A DNA stretch of 64,000 nt from Bacteroidota bacterium (GTDB taxonomy: Bacteria > Bacteroidota > Ignavibacteria > Ignavibacteriales > Melioribacteraceae): NCBI GenBank assembly GCA_023381535.1, contig JAMCSN010000014.1, positions 75,969 through 139,968 on the forward strand. The letters are read 5' to 3'. The translations under genes were made by a program, and so were the position numbers. Numbering within the stretch: position 1 is the stretch's first letter; each line of letters starts with the position of its first letter. The notes under the pieces were generated by a model. It made no database searches, was not told where the DNA came from, and worked only from the letters and a program-made list of their open reading frames with translations. Shown piece after piece: positions 46,465 to 53,693 of this stretch.

Positions 46465-47136
46465 ATGGAAAGAGTAATTAGCGAACGGGTTTATGTTTGG
46501 CAGTTGCCGGTACGACTTTATCACTGGATTAATGTCCTATGCGTTGCCGCTTTAGCCGTAACAGGGTATTTAATCGGTCGCCCATTAGCAGTTCAAAGCG
46601 CCGCAGAAGCGTCCTACAGTTATTGGTTCGGACAAATCCGCTTCATACACTTTGTAGCGGCATTTATTTTCTTCTTCAATTTTCTGTTCCGAATTTATTG
46701 GGGATTCGTTGGAAATAAATTCGCGCAGTGGAGAAATTTTATAATCCACCGCAAATCTCAAGTGCAAGAAGCAGTTGACGTCTTGAAGATTGATATTCTG
46801 CAGACTCAGTCAAAACCGCTTGAGTCGGTCGGACACAATTCGCTTGCGGGCTTCACTTATTTTATAACGTTTCTTGTTTTCTTATTTCAATGCTTAACCG
46901 GATTCGGAATGTATGCAGCGATGAGTGATTCGTGGTTGCCTCACATATTTGCGTGGATCGTTCCGTTGATGGGCGGCGATTTCGCAGTTCGTCAATGGCA
47001 CCATGTGATGATGTGGTTCTTCATAATTTTTTCGATCATTCATGTCTATCTTGTGTTCTACCATGATTATGTTGAAGGACGAGGAATTATTTCATCTATG
47101 GCAGGCGGATGGAAGTTTATCGAAAAGAAAAAATGA
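46465..47136 (+). CDS. Ni/Fe-hydrogenase b-type cytochrome subunit (orphan)
   Basis: A 223-residue di-heme cytochrome b of the HyaC/HupC/CybH family, which anchors uptake hydrogenase and passes electrons to quinone. Four membrane helices are visible. Heme-ligand His candidates lie in RLYHWINVLCV, IRFIHFVAAF, RQWHHVMMWFF and IIHVYLVFYHDY. FDDYVEGRGIISSM-like HDYVEGRGIISSMAGGWKF closes the protein as in HyaC. TAGGAGC, made of the stop codon of the upstream remnant, provides its ribosome site. No hydrogenase genes adjoin, so its function here is unclear; it may be a leftover or serve a hydrogenase elsewhere. Confidence 0.88.
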   Translation: MERVISERVYVWQLPVRLYHWINVLCVAALAVTGYLIGRPLAVQSAAEASYSYWFGQIRFIHFVAAFIFFFNFLFRIYWGFVGNKFAQWRNFIIHRKSQVQEAVDVLKIDILQTQSKPLESVGHNSLAGFTYFITFLVFLFQCLTGFGMYAAMSDSWLPHIFAWIVPLMGGDFAVRQWHHVMMWFFIIFSIIHVYLVFYHDYVEGRGIISSMAGGWKFIEKKK

Positions 47137-47165
47137 TGCCGATCTTCCCAGTATGGTGCTGAAGG

Positions 47166-47197
47166 AAAAGCGGGTCGAAATGATCCGCTTTTTCATT
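47166..47197 (+). terminator. Terminator after the cytochrome b gene
   Basis: AAAAGCGGGTC pairs with GATCCGCTTTTT around GAAAT and is followed by CATTTT. Confidence 0.8.
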
Positions 47198-47309
47198 TTA
47201 AAATACCGGCAAGAAATTTTGCAAGCAATCTTGCACAATTGCATTTATCATTACAGAAAAGTTTTTCTAAATTTGAACCGGCTATTAATAATTGTTGATC
47301 ATAGATAAG

Positions 47310-48077
47310 ATGAAATCTTCTTTCTGGTTTCGCGCAACCATAATATTACAAATGATTCTGTCATGCAGCGTGTTTGCTCAAAATGGAATCGTCAAGACTT
47401 ACTTCCCAACCGGTGAGGTCCAATCGGAACTTTCGTATGCCGACAATATTCTGGAAGGCAACTCCGTTTGGTACTACGAGAACGGCAACATTATGACCGA
47501 GAAAAATTATGATAATGGAATTTTAAACGGCTGGGTGAAAGAGTATTTCGATTCCGGTTTGGTGAAAGAAGAGTATGAAGTGAGAGAGGGAATGAAAGAC
47601 GGTATTGATCGCGCGTATTTTGCGAACGGGGGATTGAAGCATATTTATTATTTCTCGAAAGGAATGATTACAAAGCAAGAAAACTTTTCTTTCGATCCCA
47701 ATTATTCCGCCCCGGCGCAAAATTATTTAGCGGGCAAACGAAATCAAGCTGTCGGTGCTGTACAAAATTTATCGCCGTGCGATGTGGAAGTATGTGCATC
47801 TCCTATCGGTGGGATAAAAGCAGTTGAAAATAATTTAGTTTATCCCGAACACGCCTTGAAGTATGGTTTGGAAGGAACGGTTACTTTGAAAGTTGCCGTT
47901 GATGCAGAAGGGAAAGTTACCGGCGCTGAAGTTGTGAAAGGAATTGGACTCGGCTGCGATGAAGCTGCGCAAGCCGCGGTGATGAAAACCAAATTTCATC
48001 CGGGACAAAATTCCGGCAAGCCGGTAAATTCAACCTTAATGCTCAACGTTGATTTCAAAATTTTTCAGAATAAGTAA
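47310..48077 (+). CDS. MORN-repeat protein with TonB C-terminal domain
   Basis: 255 residues from the ATG at 47310 (an upstream TTG at 47292 would add six). A signal sequence (FRATIILQMILSCSVFAQ) is followed by three MORN-type repeats (YFPTGEVQSELSYADNILEG, YYENGNIMTEKNYDNGILNG, YFDSGLVKEEYEVREGMKDG). A TonB C-terminal fold closes the protein (about 160-255: YPEHALKYGLEGTVTLKVAV, LGCDEAAQAAVMKTKFHPG). Such fusions are common in Bacteroidota; the role is probably envelope-related but is not established. Monocistronic, convergent with a thioredoxin-like gene (1-base gap). Confidence 0.82.
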   Translation: MKSSFWFRATIILQMILSCSVFAQNGIVKTYFPTGEVQSELSYADNILEGNSVWYYENGNIMTEKNYDNGILNGWVKEYFDSGLVKEEYEVREGMKDGIDRAYFANGGLKHIYYFSKGMITKQENFSFDPNYSAPAQNYLAGKRNQAVGAVQNLSPCDVEVCASPIGGIKAVENNLVYPEHALKYGLEGTVTLKVAVDAEGKVTGAEVVKGIGLGCDEAAQAAVMKTKFHPGQNSGKPVNSTLMLNVDFKIFQNK

Positions 48078-48078
48078 T

Positions 48079-48669
48079 TTATTGCCGGATTAGCCGCACA
48101 ATTATTTTTTCAAATTCTTCTTCTAAGTTTTTGCCTCGATTTCGTCCGTACCACAAATGCAGCTCTTTTATAAACTCATCTTTGGATTTACCTTCCGACT
48201 TGTTTTTATTAACGAGCGTTTGTGCCTCTGCTGGTCGCGGTCCCCATTGAACTAATTCATTGCCGTCTTGATCAAACACAACGAGCTTAGGAATGCTTCT
48301 CGAATTTCCGTTCGTCAAATACAAATCCATGATGTCAAGATTCTGATCCCGCAGAAGAATTCTAAGATCGATCAGTGGATTGCATGCAGCTATTTTTGCG
48401 ATGTACGGAAGATTTTGCGCAGAATCTCCGCACCAATCTTCTGTGATAACCATCCATAATTGATGAGACGTAATCTTGGCAATAATATTTTTCAGTGTTT
48501 GACTGACGTCATAAGTTTTATTAATCCTTGATGTTCGCTGCTGGTTTAATTTTATTGTTTCAAAATTTTCGATGCTTGGATCTTCGCTGTGCTGCTGCAT
48601 TAAGCTAAGATATTCTTCGTAAGTCAAACCCTCGTGGGGTTTTCGATCAAGAAAAAATTGAGGAATCAT
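48079..48669 (-). CDS. Thioredoxin-fold protein with WCGDS motif
   Basis: 196 residues. The thioredoxin fold is seen in WMVITEDWCGDSAQNLPYIA (residues about 92-111), SIPKLVVFDQDG with the cis-Pro, and WGPRPAEAQ. The usual W-C-x-x-C is WCGDS, leaving a single Cys, so it cannot be an ordinary dithiol oxidoreductase; thiol-buffer or Prx-like one-Cys chemistry is possible. This thioredoxin-like subfamily occurs in many Firmicutes and Bacteroidota. No signal peptide. Confidence 0.75.
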   Translation of the reverse strand: MIPQFFLDRKPHEGLTYEEYLSLMQQHSEDPSIENFETIKLNQQRTSRINKTYDVSQTLKNIIAKITSHQLWMVITEDWCGDSAQNLPYIAKIAACNPLIDLRILLRDQNLDIMDLYLTNGNSRSIPKLVVFDQDGNELVQWGPRPAEAQTLVNKNKSEGKSKDEFIKELHLWYGRNRGKNLEEEFEKIIVRLIRQ

Positions 48670-48847
48670 TCAGCTATCCTTGTTTTGTAATTTTTGGTTC
48701 AATAAATAACTATGTACTTTATAGTGTAAAGGTTGTCTTTTCAACTAAACATTCATTCTAAAAAAATGTTCCATTTAGCTTTTTTTATTACGAATTTAAT
48801 GGCACATTCCTTGTGTTGTGAATAGTGGACTAATTAGGAGGTCTGCC

Positions 48848-50080
48848 ATGAAAACGAAAATATTTATTGCCGCGATAATCTTCTTCGCATTGCAATTAGA
48901 TGCAAAACCTGACCCGGGGATTTCGATAAATTTCTTCTATAGCGCTTTGCGTCCTTATGGTGAATGGATTCAACTCGACGGCGACTTAGTTGTTTGGCGT
49001 CCGTTCAGAGTTGCAGCTCACTGGCGCCCGTATTCTGTTGGTCGCTGGGCGTGGACCGAGGACGGATGGTACTGGGATTCCGATGAACCGTTTGGCTGGG
49101 CGACATATCACTATGGAAGATGGTACTACGACAATTATTATGGATGGATTTGGGTACCGGATAATCAGTGGGGACCGGCTTGGGTTGAATGGCGTTACAA
49201 CGACGACTATATCGGATGGGCACCTCTTCCGCCGTATGCATCTTTCAGTATCGATTTCGGAATTCATTTTTCGATCGGTTGGAGATCGCACTACCGCTAC
49301 TGGAATTTTGTTGACTATGGCCACTTCTGCGATCACAGAGTAAATTATTATATCGTTAATGAATACCGCACATCTAGAATTTTTGACAACACCAGATACA
49401 GAAATAATTATTACTACGACCGTGATAGAATTGTTAACGGCGGTGTTGACAGAGCGTTTGTAGAAAGAAGAGCCGGTTACAGAATTGCTCAAAGAGATTT
49501 ACGCACAGTTAACAACTACAGAGATTACGGAAAATACCGTTCGGACGAAGGTAATCGAATTGTTAGCTATCGACCATCGGAGCGCGAGTTAACGAGCGGA
49601 AGGGATATAAGCAATCTGGAAATAAAGAGAGGCAACGGAAGAACAACTCTTGAGAGAGATAAGATTGTTACCCGCATGGATCAAGGCGACAACAGAGCAA
49701 TCGATTCTCGCGAAAGAAGTCCTCGTAGAGATGGATTTGAAAACCGCGACCAGAATGTCAGTCCGAATAGAGATTTGAACATGCGGCGCGATGCAGAGAG
49801 AAAGCCAAGCACAAACAGAAATGAACTGCGGAACCAGGATAGGATAGAAAGACAACAGAACAACCAGATTCAAAGGGAAGTCTTGAGAGAAAGACCGCGA
49901 GTTTATGAGAGACCGCGTTCGAATGATAGACCTCAAGTTCAGGAAAGATCGTATGCGCCTCAAAGGCAACCAGCTTATGATCGTCCTTCACCTAGAGCAG
50001 AACGGGGTAATAGAAGTCCGGAGAGAAGTCAAGGTCGATCAGAAAGAGGTTCGGATCGGAGCGACGGAAGGAGAAGATGA
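48848..50080 (+). CDS. DUF6600-like secreted protein with disordered Arg/Asn-rich tail
   Basis: 410 residues from ATG 48848, which follows AGGAGG; upstream ATG 48818 is less likely. A signal peptide (KIFIAAIIFFALQLDA) leads into a Trp/Tyr-rich domain of about 130 residues. Repeats such as YGEWIQLDGDLVVWRP, WRPYSVGRWAW, YHYGRWYYDNYYGWIWVP and GPAWVEWR identify the DUF6600 type. The last ~200 residues are low complexity, rich in Arg, Asn, Gln, Asp and Glu with SER/RPR runs, probably disordered. Function unknown; family members often accompany FecR-like envelope proteins. Confidence 0.78.
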   Translation: MKTKIFIAAIIFFALQLDAKPDPGISINFFYSALRPYGEWIQLDGDLVVWRPFRVAAHWRPYSVGRWAWTEDGWYWDSDEPFGWATYHYGRWYYDNYYGWIWVPDNQWGPAWVEWRYNDDYIGWAPLPPYASFSIDFGIHFSIGWRSHYRYWNFVDYGHFCDHRVNYYIVNEYRTSRIFDNTRYRNNYYYDRDRIVNGGVDRAFVERRAGYRIAQRDLRTVNNYRDYGKYRSDEGNRIVSYRPSERELTSGRDISNLEIKRGNGRTTLERDKIVTRMDQGDNRAIDSRERSPRRDGFENRDQNVSPNRDLNMRRDAERKPSTNRNELRNQDRIERQQNNQIQREVLRERPRVYERPRSNDRPQVQERSYAPQRQPAYDRPSPRAERGNRSPERSQGRSERGSDRSDGRRR

Positions 50081-50092
50081 TAGCCTGAGTAA

Positions 50093-50122
50093 GAACATGA
50101 GCATGAACAAGATTTAGAGCAA
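50093..50122 (+). repeat. GANCAN hexamer run
   Basis: GAACAT GAGCAT GAACAA GATTTA GAGCAA, five in-phase hexamers just after the DUF6600 stop. Related to those in the E2 hinge and before lipA. Confidence 0.5.
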
Positions 50123-50123
50123 G

Positions 50124-50160
50124 AGTGCCTCTGTGGAAATTCAATCCGCAGAGGCACTTT
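50124..50160 (+). terminator. Terminator after the DUF6600 gene
   Basis: AGTGCCTCTG pairs with CAGAGGCACT over 10 bp, followed by TTG and T-rich sequence. It also faces the convergent M28 peptidase gene. Confidence 0.8.
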
Positions 50161-50180
50161 GTTATTTGTCACATATTAAA

Positions 50181-51599
50181 TTATAAACCTTCCTCACTCA
50201 ACAAATAGCTCATCAATGCAATCGAAGAAGTTCCTAATTCCATTTCACGCGGACTGACTACTTCCAAAACATCATTAGCAGAATGATGCAAATCCATATA
50301 ACGCTGATCATCCGGAACGTATCCCAACCAAGCTTTGGCATTTTTAATTTGATCAACGTCTCCGCCGCTTCCGCCTTTACGGATCCAATCGATATAAGTT
50401 TTATTAAGAATTGGCAGCCAGCTTTGCATCTTTAATAAAGAAAGGGAATCGGTAGTAACGGAAAAACCTCTTGGTGTGAATGCCCCGCGGTCAGATTCGA
50501 TTGCTGCGAGATAAGTCTCCTTACCGCTGGATGCATACTTGCCGTATTCGATTCCGCCGCGCAAACCGTTTTCTTCATTTATAAAAAGTACGCAGCGAAT
50601 GGTTCGCTTCGGTTTCAAATGCATGCGGTTCAAAAGATCGAGCGACTCCATTGTTTGTAACGACGGCGCTCCGTCGTCATGCGCGCCGCATCCCTGGTCC
50701 CAACTGTCCCAATGTCCGCCGACAACAATTACATCGTTCGGTTTTTCGCTTCCTGTAATTTGTCCAATTACATTGTATGACTGCGCATCGGGAAGTGTTT
50801 TGCAATCGAGCTTGATTGTAACTCTCAAATGCGGATCAACTTTAATTGCTTTGCTCAAGAAATCCGCATCAATAAAACCGATTGCAGCGCCGGGAATTTC
50901 CGGAACATTTTTATCATACTCCATCACGCCGGTGTGAGGCACGTTATCATATTTTGTTTGAACTGAACGCACGAGCACCGCAACAGCGCCAACCTTTGCT
51001 GCTTCGATAGCGCCGTTCATTCTCTGGTCCACCGCTTCGCCGTATGCCTGAAACGTGTTAAGCGTACCTTGATCAAGCGGACGGTCGTAGAAAACAATTT
51101 TTCCTTTCGCTTTGTTGCCAAGAGCTTTCGCTTCATCGAGACTTTTCACTTCTATTACTTCACCGGTAATTCCTCTTTTAGGAGTAGCGACACTTCCCCC
51201 GAACGCGAGGATCTTCAATTTTTCATTCTTATATTTTTTCGAACTGCTGATATATGCTTGCGCGACTTTACCTCTGACCCAGTGCGGTACCATTACAGGT
51301 TGCAGCCAGACGGAATCGAACCCGCATTCTTTCATTTTTGCTTCCGCCCACTTGATGGCTTTCATCGATCTTTCCGAACCGCTTAAGCGCGGACCGGTTT
51401 TGCAGAGCTCTTTCAGCCAACCGTAACCTTTCTGATCGACTAAAACTGTTCTTACCATTTTGGCAGCGAGTTCGTCATAACTTTTTAATTTTTCCGGCGA
51501 GAGGTTTTGGGCGTGCATTGTTATAGAGAATGAAGAAGTCAGAAATAAGAAGTATAGAAATGTATCGAGCAGAATTTTGTTTAGAATTTTCATTTTCAC
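50181..51599 (-). CDS. M28-family zinc metallopeptidase, exported
   Basis: 472 residues with an N-terminal signal (FLYFLFLTSSFSITMHA). A PA-type domain insert lies before the catalytic domain. The di-zinc set is visible: His/Asp in VVGGHWDSWDQGCGAHDDGA, the general-base Glu in FINEENGLRGG, Asp in AIESDRGAFTPRGF, and a distal His in DLHHSANDVLEVV. This is the carboxypeptidase Q / aminopeptidase Y type. It probably digests periplasmic or extracellular peptides. It ends convergently with the DUF6600 gene; no partner genes. Confidence 0.9.
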   Translation of the reverse strand: MKMKILNKILLDTFLYFLFLTSSFSITMHAQNLSPEKLKSYDELAAKMVRTVLVDQKGYGWLKELCKTGPRLSGSERSMKAIKWAEAKMKECGFDSVWLQPVMVPHWVRGKVAQAYISSSKKYKNEKLKILAFGGSVATPKRGITGEVIEVKSLDEAKALGNKAKGKIVFYDRPLDQGTLNTFQAYGEAVDQRMNGAIEAAKVGAVAVLVRSVQTKYDNVPHTGVMEYDKNVPEIPGAAIGFIDADFLSKAIKVDPHLRVTIKLDCKTLPDAQSYNVIGQITGSEKPNDVIVVGGHWDSWDQGCGAHDDGAPSLQTMESLDLLNRMHLKPKRTIRCVLFINEENGLRGGIEYGKYASSGKETYLAAIESDRGAFTPRGFSVTTDSLSLLKMQSWLPILNKTYIDWIRKGGSGGDVDQIKNAKAWLGYVPDDQRYMDLHHSANDVLEVVSPREMELGTSSIALMSYLLSEEGL

Positions 51600-51660
51600 C
51601 TTTCGAAAAATTTTTGAGCAACTTATTTGTATGAAACTAAAAAAGCAACAGAGAAGTTAA

Positions 51661-51715
51661 AAGCGTGAAAAGTCAAACGAGAAAAGTGAAAATGGTTTGT
51701 GAAAGGTGAAACATA
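51661..51715 (+). repeat. Degenerate GTGAAA tract
   Basis: Units GTGAAAA, GTCAAAC, GAGAAAA, GTGAAAA, GTGAAAG, GTGAAAC with substitutions. It is the counterpart of 4231-4300. Confidence 0.5.
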
Positions 51716-51737
51716 AATTTATTTCAGAAAAATATTT

Positions 51738-51882
51738 GTAGAGACGTTCCGAGAATGTCTCGGAGACATGTTGGGAGACGCATGCGATGCGTCTCTACGA
51801 AAAAATATTTTGTTGACTGAAGTAGAGACGTTCCGAGAACGTCTCAGAGACATGTTGGGAGACGCATGCGATGCGTCTCTAC
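51738..51882. repeat. First pair of 61-bp palindromic elements
   Basis: Two copies (51738-51798 and 51822-51882) in the same orientation, 23 bases apart, about 95% identical. Each begins GTAGAGACG and ends CGTCTCTAC, a 9-bp terminal inverted repeat, and contains the palindromes GACGCATGCGATGCGTC and GACGTTCCGAGAACGTC. There is no coding role: short frames through them only translate the palindromes. Confidence 0.8.
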
Positions 51883-51906
51883 GAAAAAAGTAATTATCCA
51901 AGAGTT

Positions 51907-52221
51907 CAAATATTGTTTCCACCGGATTAGATAGGATTTCCATCGCTTCAAATATTCTGTCCAATGAAGTAAATATTGTTGCCTACGGATTAAATATCGT
52001 TTCCAACGGTTCAAATATTCTTGCCATCGGACTAAATATATTTTCCAAAGAATGAAATATTGTTTCAAATGGGGTAAATATCATTTCCAAAGAGACAAAT
52101 ATTGTTGCCGATGGATCAAATATGATTTCTACAGCAGTAAATATTATTTCCGATGGGAAAAACAAAGATTTCAGTGGAATAAATATGATTTCCAGAGAAA
52201 TAAATAGATTTTCCGATGGTT
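51907..52221. repeat. 21-bp phased tandem array, 15 degenerate units
   Basis: The core [TC]AAATATtnTTTCC recurs at 51907, 51928, 51949 and so on to 52201, always exactly 21 bases apart with no insertion or deletion, though units differ by 30-50%. The forward frame translates to seven-residue units like SNILSNE, VNIVAYG, LNIVSNG and TNIVADG with one stop (52053). The reverse frame gives units such as PLETIFN, SLEMIFT, PSEIIFT, also with one stop. Zero indels with many substitutions argues for past or present coding constraint (heptad repeats) or a fixed 2-turn DNA spacing. Confidence 0.8.
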
Positions 52222-52439
52222 TTTTAGCGGAAGTAAACATTATTATTGAAAGAGAATAGGTTAATTTTTACATTATTAATGAGTTAACTGAAAAATAATC
52301 TATAGCTAGCATTCTACTAATATGGGGTTTAGCAAATTGTCATCAAATATTCACCAGAGAAGTTAAGATTCGTAATCACAGGGGTGCAGTTGTTATCCCC
52401 GTTGACCAATAAATAAACTAATAATTAGTAGGAGGAAGT

Positions 52440-53129
52440 ATGGCTGCGAAAATCGATTATCTAGGTCAAGACAGCGAAGCTCTTCAAAAAGCTGTTGATG
52501 ATAACCGTGTTGTAATGAACACGAAGGGTTTTTCCGACGCGAACTATACTGCATTTACTGATGCGAAAGAAAATCTGAAACTAAAGGAAGCTGCACAGCA
52601 GAAAGCGGTAAAATTAGTTGCGGATAAAACCGCCGAACAGGACCAAGCAATAACAGAAGTTTCCGAACTTATCAAAAGAATTAAAAGCGCTGCAAAGAGC
52701 GCATACGGAAACGATCCGAGAAACTTGAAACTTTTCAGGGTTGGCGAACAAATGCCGGTTTCAGTTAAGAAACTCCGTCCTCTGTGCGAATATATGACGG
52801 GATTAATTTTGGAACAGCACGGCGTTCTGCTTCAGAACGGTTTAACGCAGGCTGATATTGACGAGCTGAATTCCACGTATGGAAAATTAGTTGCAGTTGA
52901 TGCATCTCAAGAGAATGCAAAAAAGCTGCAAGTCTCGGCAACAATTGCGCGTGATGAAGCGGCCGACAAATTAAAAGATAAAATGTACCGCGTGCGGAAT
53001 TTTGCAAATGCATGTTTTGCCAAGAATCCGGAAATACTGGTTCAGTTCAAACCGATAGCAAAAAGCGGCGGCGGCAGAAAAGGAAAGGAAGAAGAAACAC
53101 CAACGCCGCAACCGGCACCAACTGCGTAA
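52440..53129 (+). CDS. Hypothetical helical protein
   Basis: A 229-residue soluble protein that I do not recognise. It has a strong GGAGG 7 bases before ATG. Residues about 15-85 and 140-190 are Ala/Lys/Glu/Asp-rich and should be helical, perhaps coiled coil (KEAAQQKAVKLVADKTAEQD). A central segment (SAYGNDPRNLKLFRVGEQMP) looks more globular and recurs in style near 190-205 (ACFAKNPEILVQFKP). The tail is Gly/Lys then Pro/Thr/Ala-rich (PTPQPAPTA). No signal, no Cys except single residues. It lies alone between the phased array and a terminator. The 218 bases before it hold a GGGG/CCCC hairpin and no clear promoter. Confidence 0.75.
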   Translation: MAAKIDYLGQDSEALQKAVDDNRVVMNTKGFSDANYTAFTDAKENLKLKEAAQQKAVKLVADKTAEQDQAITEVSELIKRIKSAAKSAYGNDPRNLKLFRVGEQMPVSVKKLRPLCEYMTGLILEQHGVLLQNGLTQADIDELNSTYGKLVAVDASQENAKKLQVSATIARDEAADKLKDKMYRVRNFANACFAKNPEILVQFKPIAKSGGGRKGKEEETPTPQPAPTA

Positions 53130-53140
53130 AAACTACTTCA

Positions 53141-53182
53141 CCCTTCTCCTTAGTTCGCCTGCGGGTAAGGAGAGGGGATTTT
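53141..53182 (+). terminator. Terminator of the helical-protein gene
   Basis: CCCTTCTCCTTA (53141-53152) pairs with TAAGGAGAGGGG (53166-53177), one wobble pair, followed by ATTTT. Confidence 0.7.
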
Positions 53183-53187
53183 AAATT

Positions 53188-53332
53188 GTAAAGACGTTCC
53201 GAGAATGTCTCGGAGACATGTTGGGAGACGCATGCGATGCGTCTCTACGAAAAAATGTTTTCTTGATTGAAGTAGAAACATTCCGAGAACGTCTCAGAGA
53301 CACGTTGGGAGACGCATGCGATGCGTCTCTAC
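53188..53332. repeat. Second pair of 61-bp palindromic elements
   Basis: Copies at 53188-53248 and 53272-53332, again 23 bases apart, same orientation and nearly the same sequence as the pair at 51738-51882, including the spacer words (ATTGAAGTAGA versus ACTGAAGTAGA). The duplicated pair arrangement brackets the 21-bp array and the helical-protein gene. Confidence 0.8.
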
Positions 53333-53693
53333 GGAAAATGAGGGCAACATTAATCCCTATAGCATGCATTCTGAGGTTTTACGAAAACTGCATAAAAAGA
53401 CAAATTCAGATTGCAGTTTATCAGCATGGTTATTAACTTCCTACAAAAATACTGGGGTTACTCCCATCTTTATGCACCTCTTAAATAATTACCGACGACA
53501 ATTGAAATAAGTCGGGGGGAAATAGATTGCGGGCTTCTTATTGCATTGTTCAAAACGCAGTAATGTTTTGCTGGGTTAAAGAAGTGATTAAAAACATTTC
53601 CACGAAATAGATTGAGTATAAAATCAATTCCTTTTCGGTCAAACAAAAATAATTGGGACTGACGTGCATGAAGTGTAAGCGAAAGGCGAAAGA
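53333..53693. other. 361-base spacer upstream of cas3
   Basis: AT-rich DNA with no convincing gene, tRNA or terminator. Short frames here are chance. A promoter for the cas operon must lie here or further upstream, but no -35/-10 pair stands out; TATAAA near 53610 has no partner at the right distance. Confidence 0.4.

Noticed and set aside
51719..52240. Several 60-85 codon frames on both strands with heptad-like peptides
   Set aside because: They translate the 61-bp palindromes and the 21-bp array; each is broken by a stop and none has a ribosome site. Kept as a repeat, with the coding question listed as a finding.
53181..53436. Short frames reading RRDASHASPNMS or LGDACDASLRK
   Set aside because: They are translations of the 61-bp palindromic elements and occur wherever the element does.
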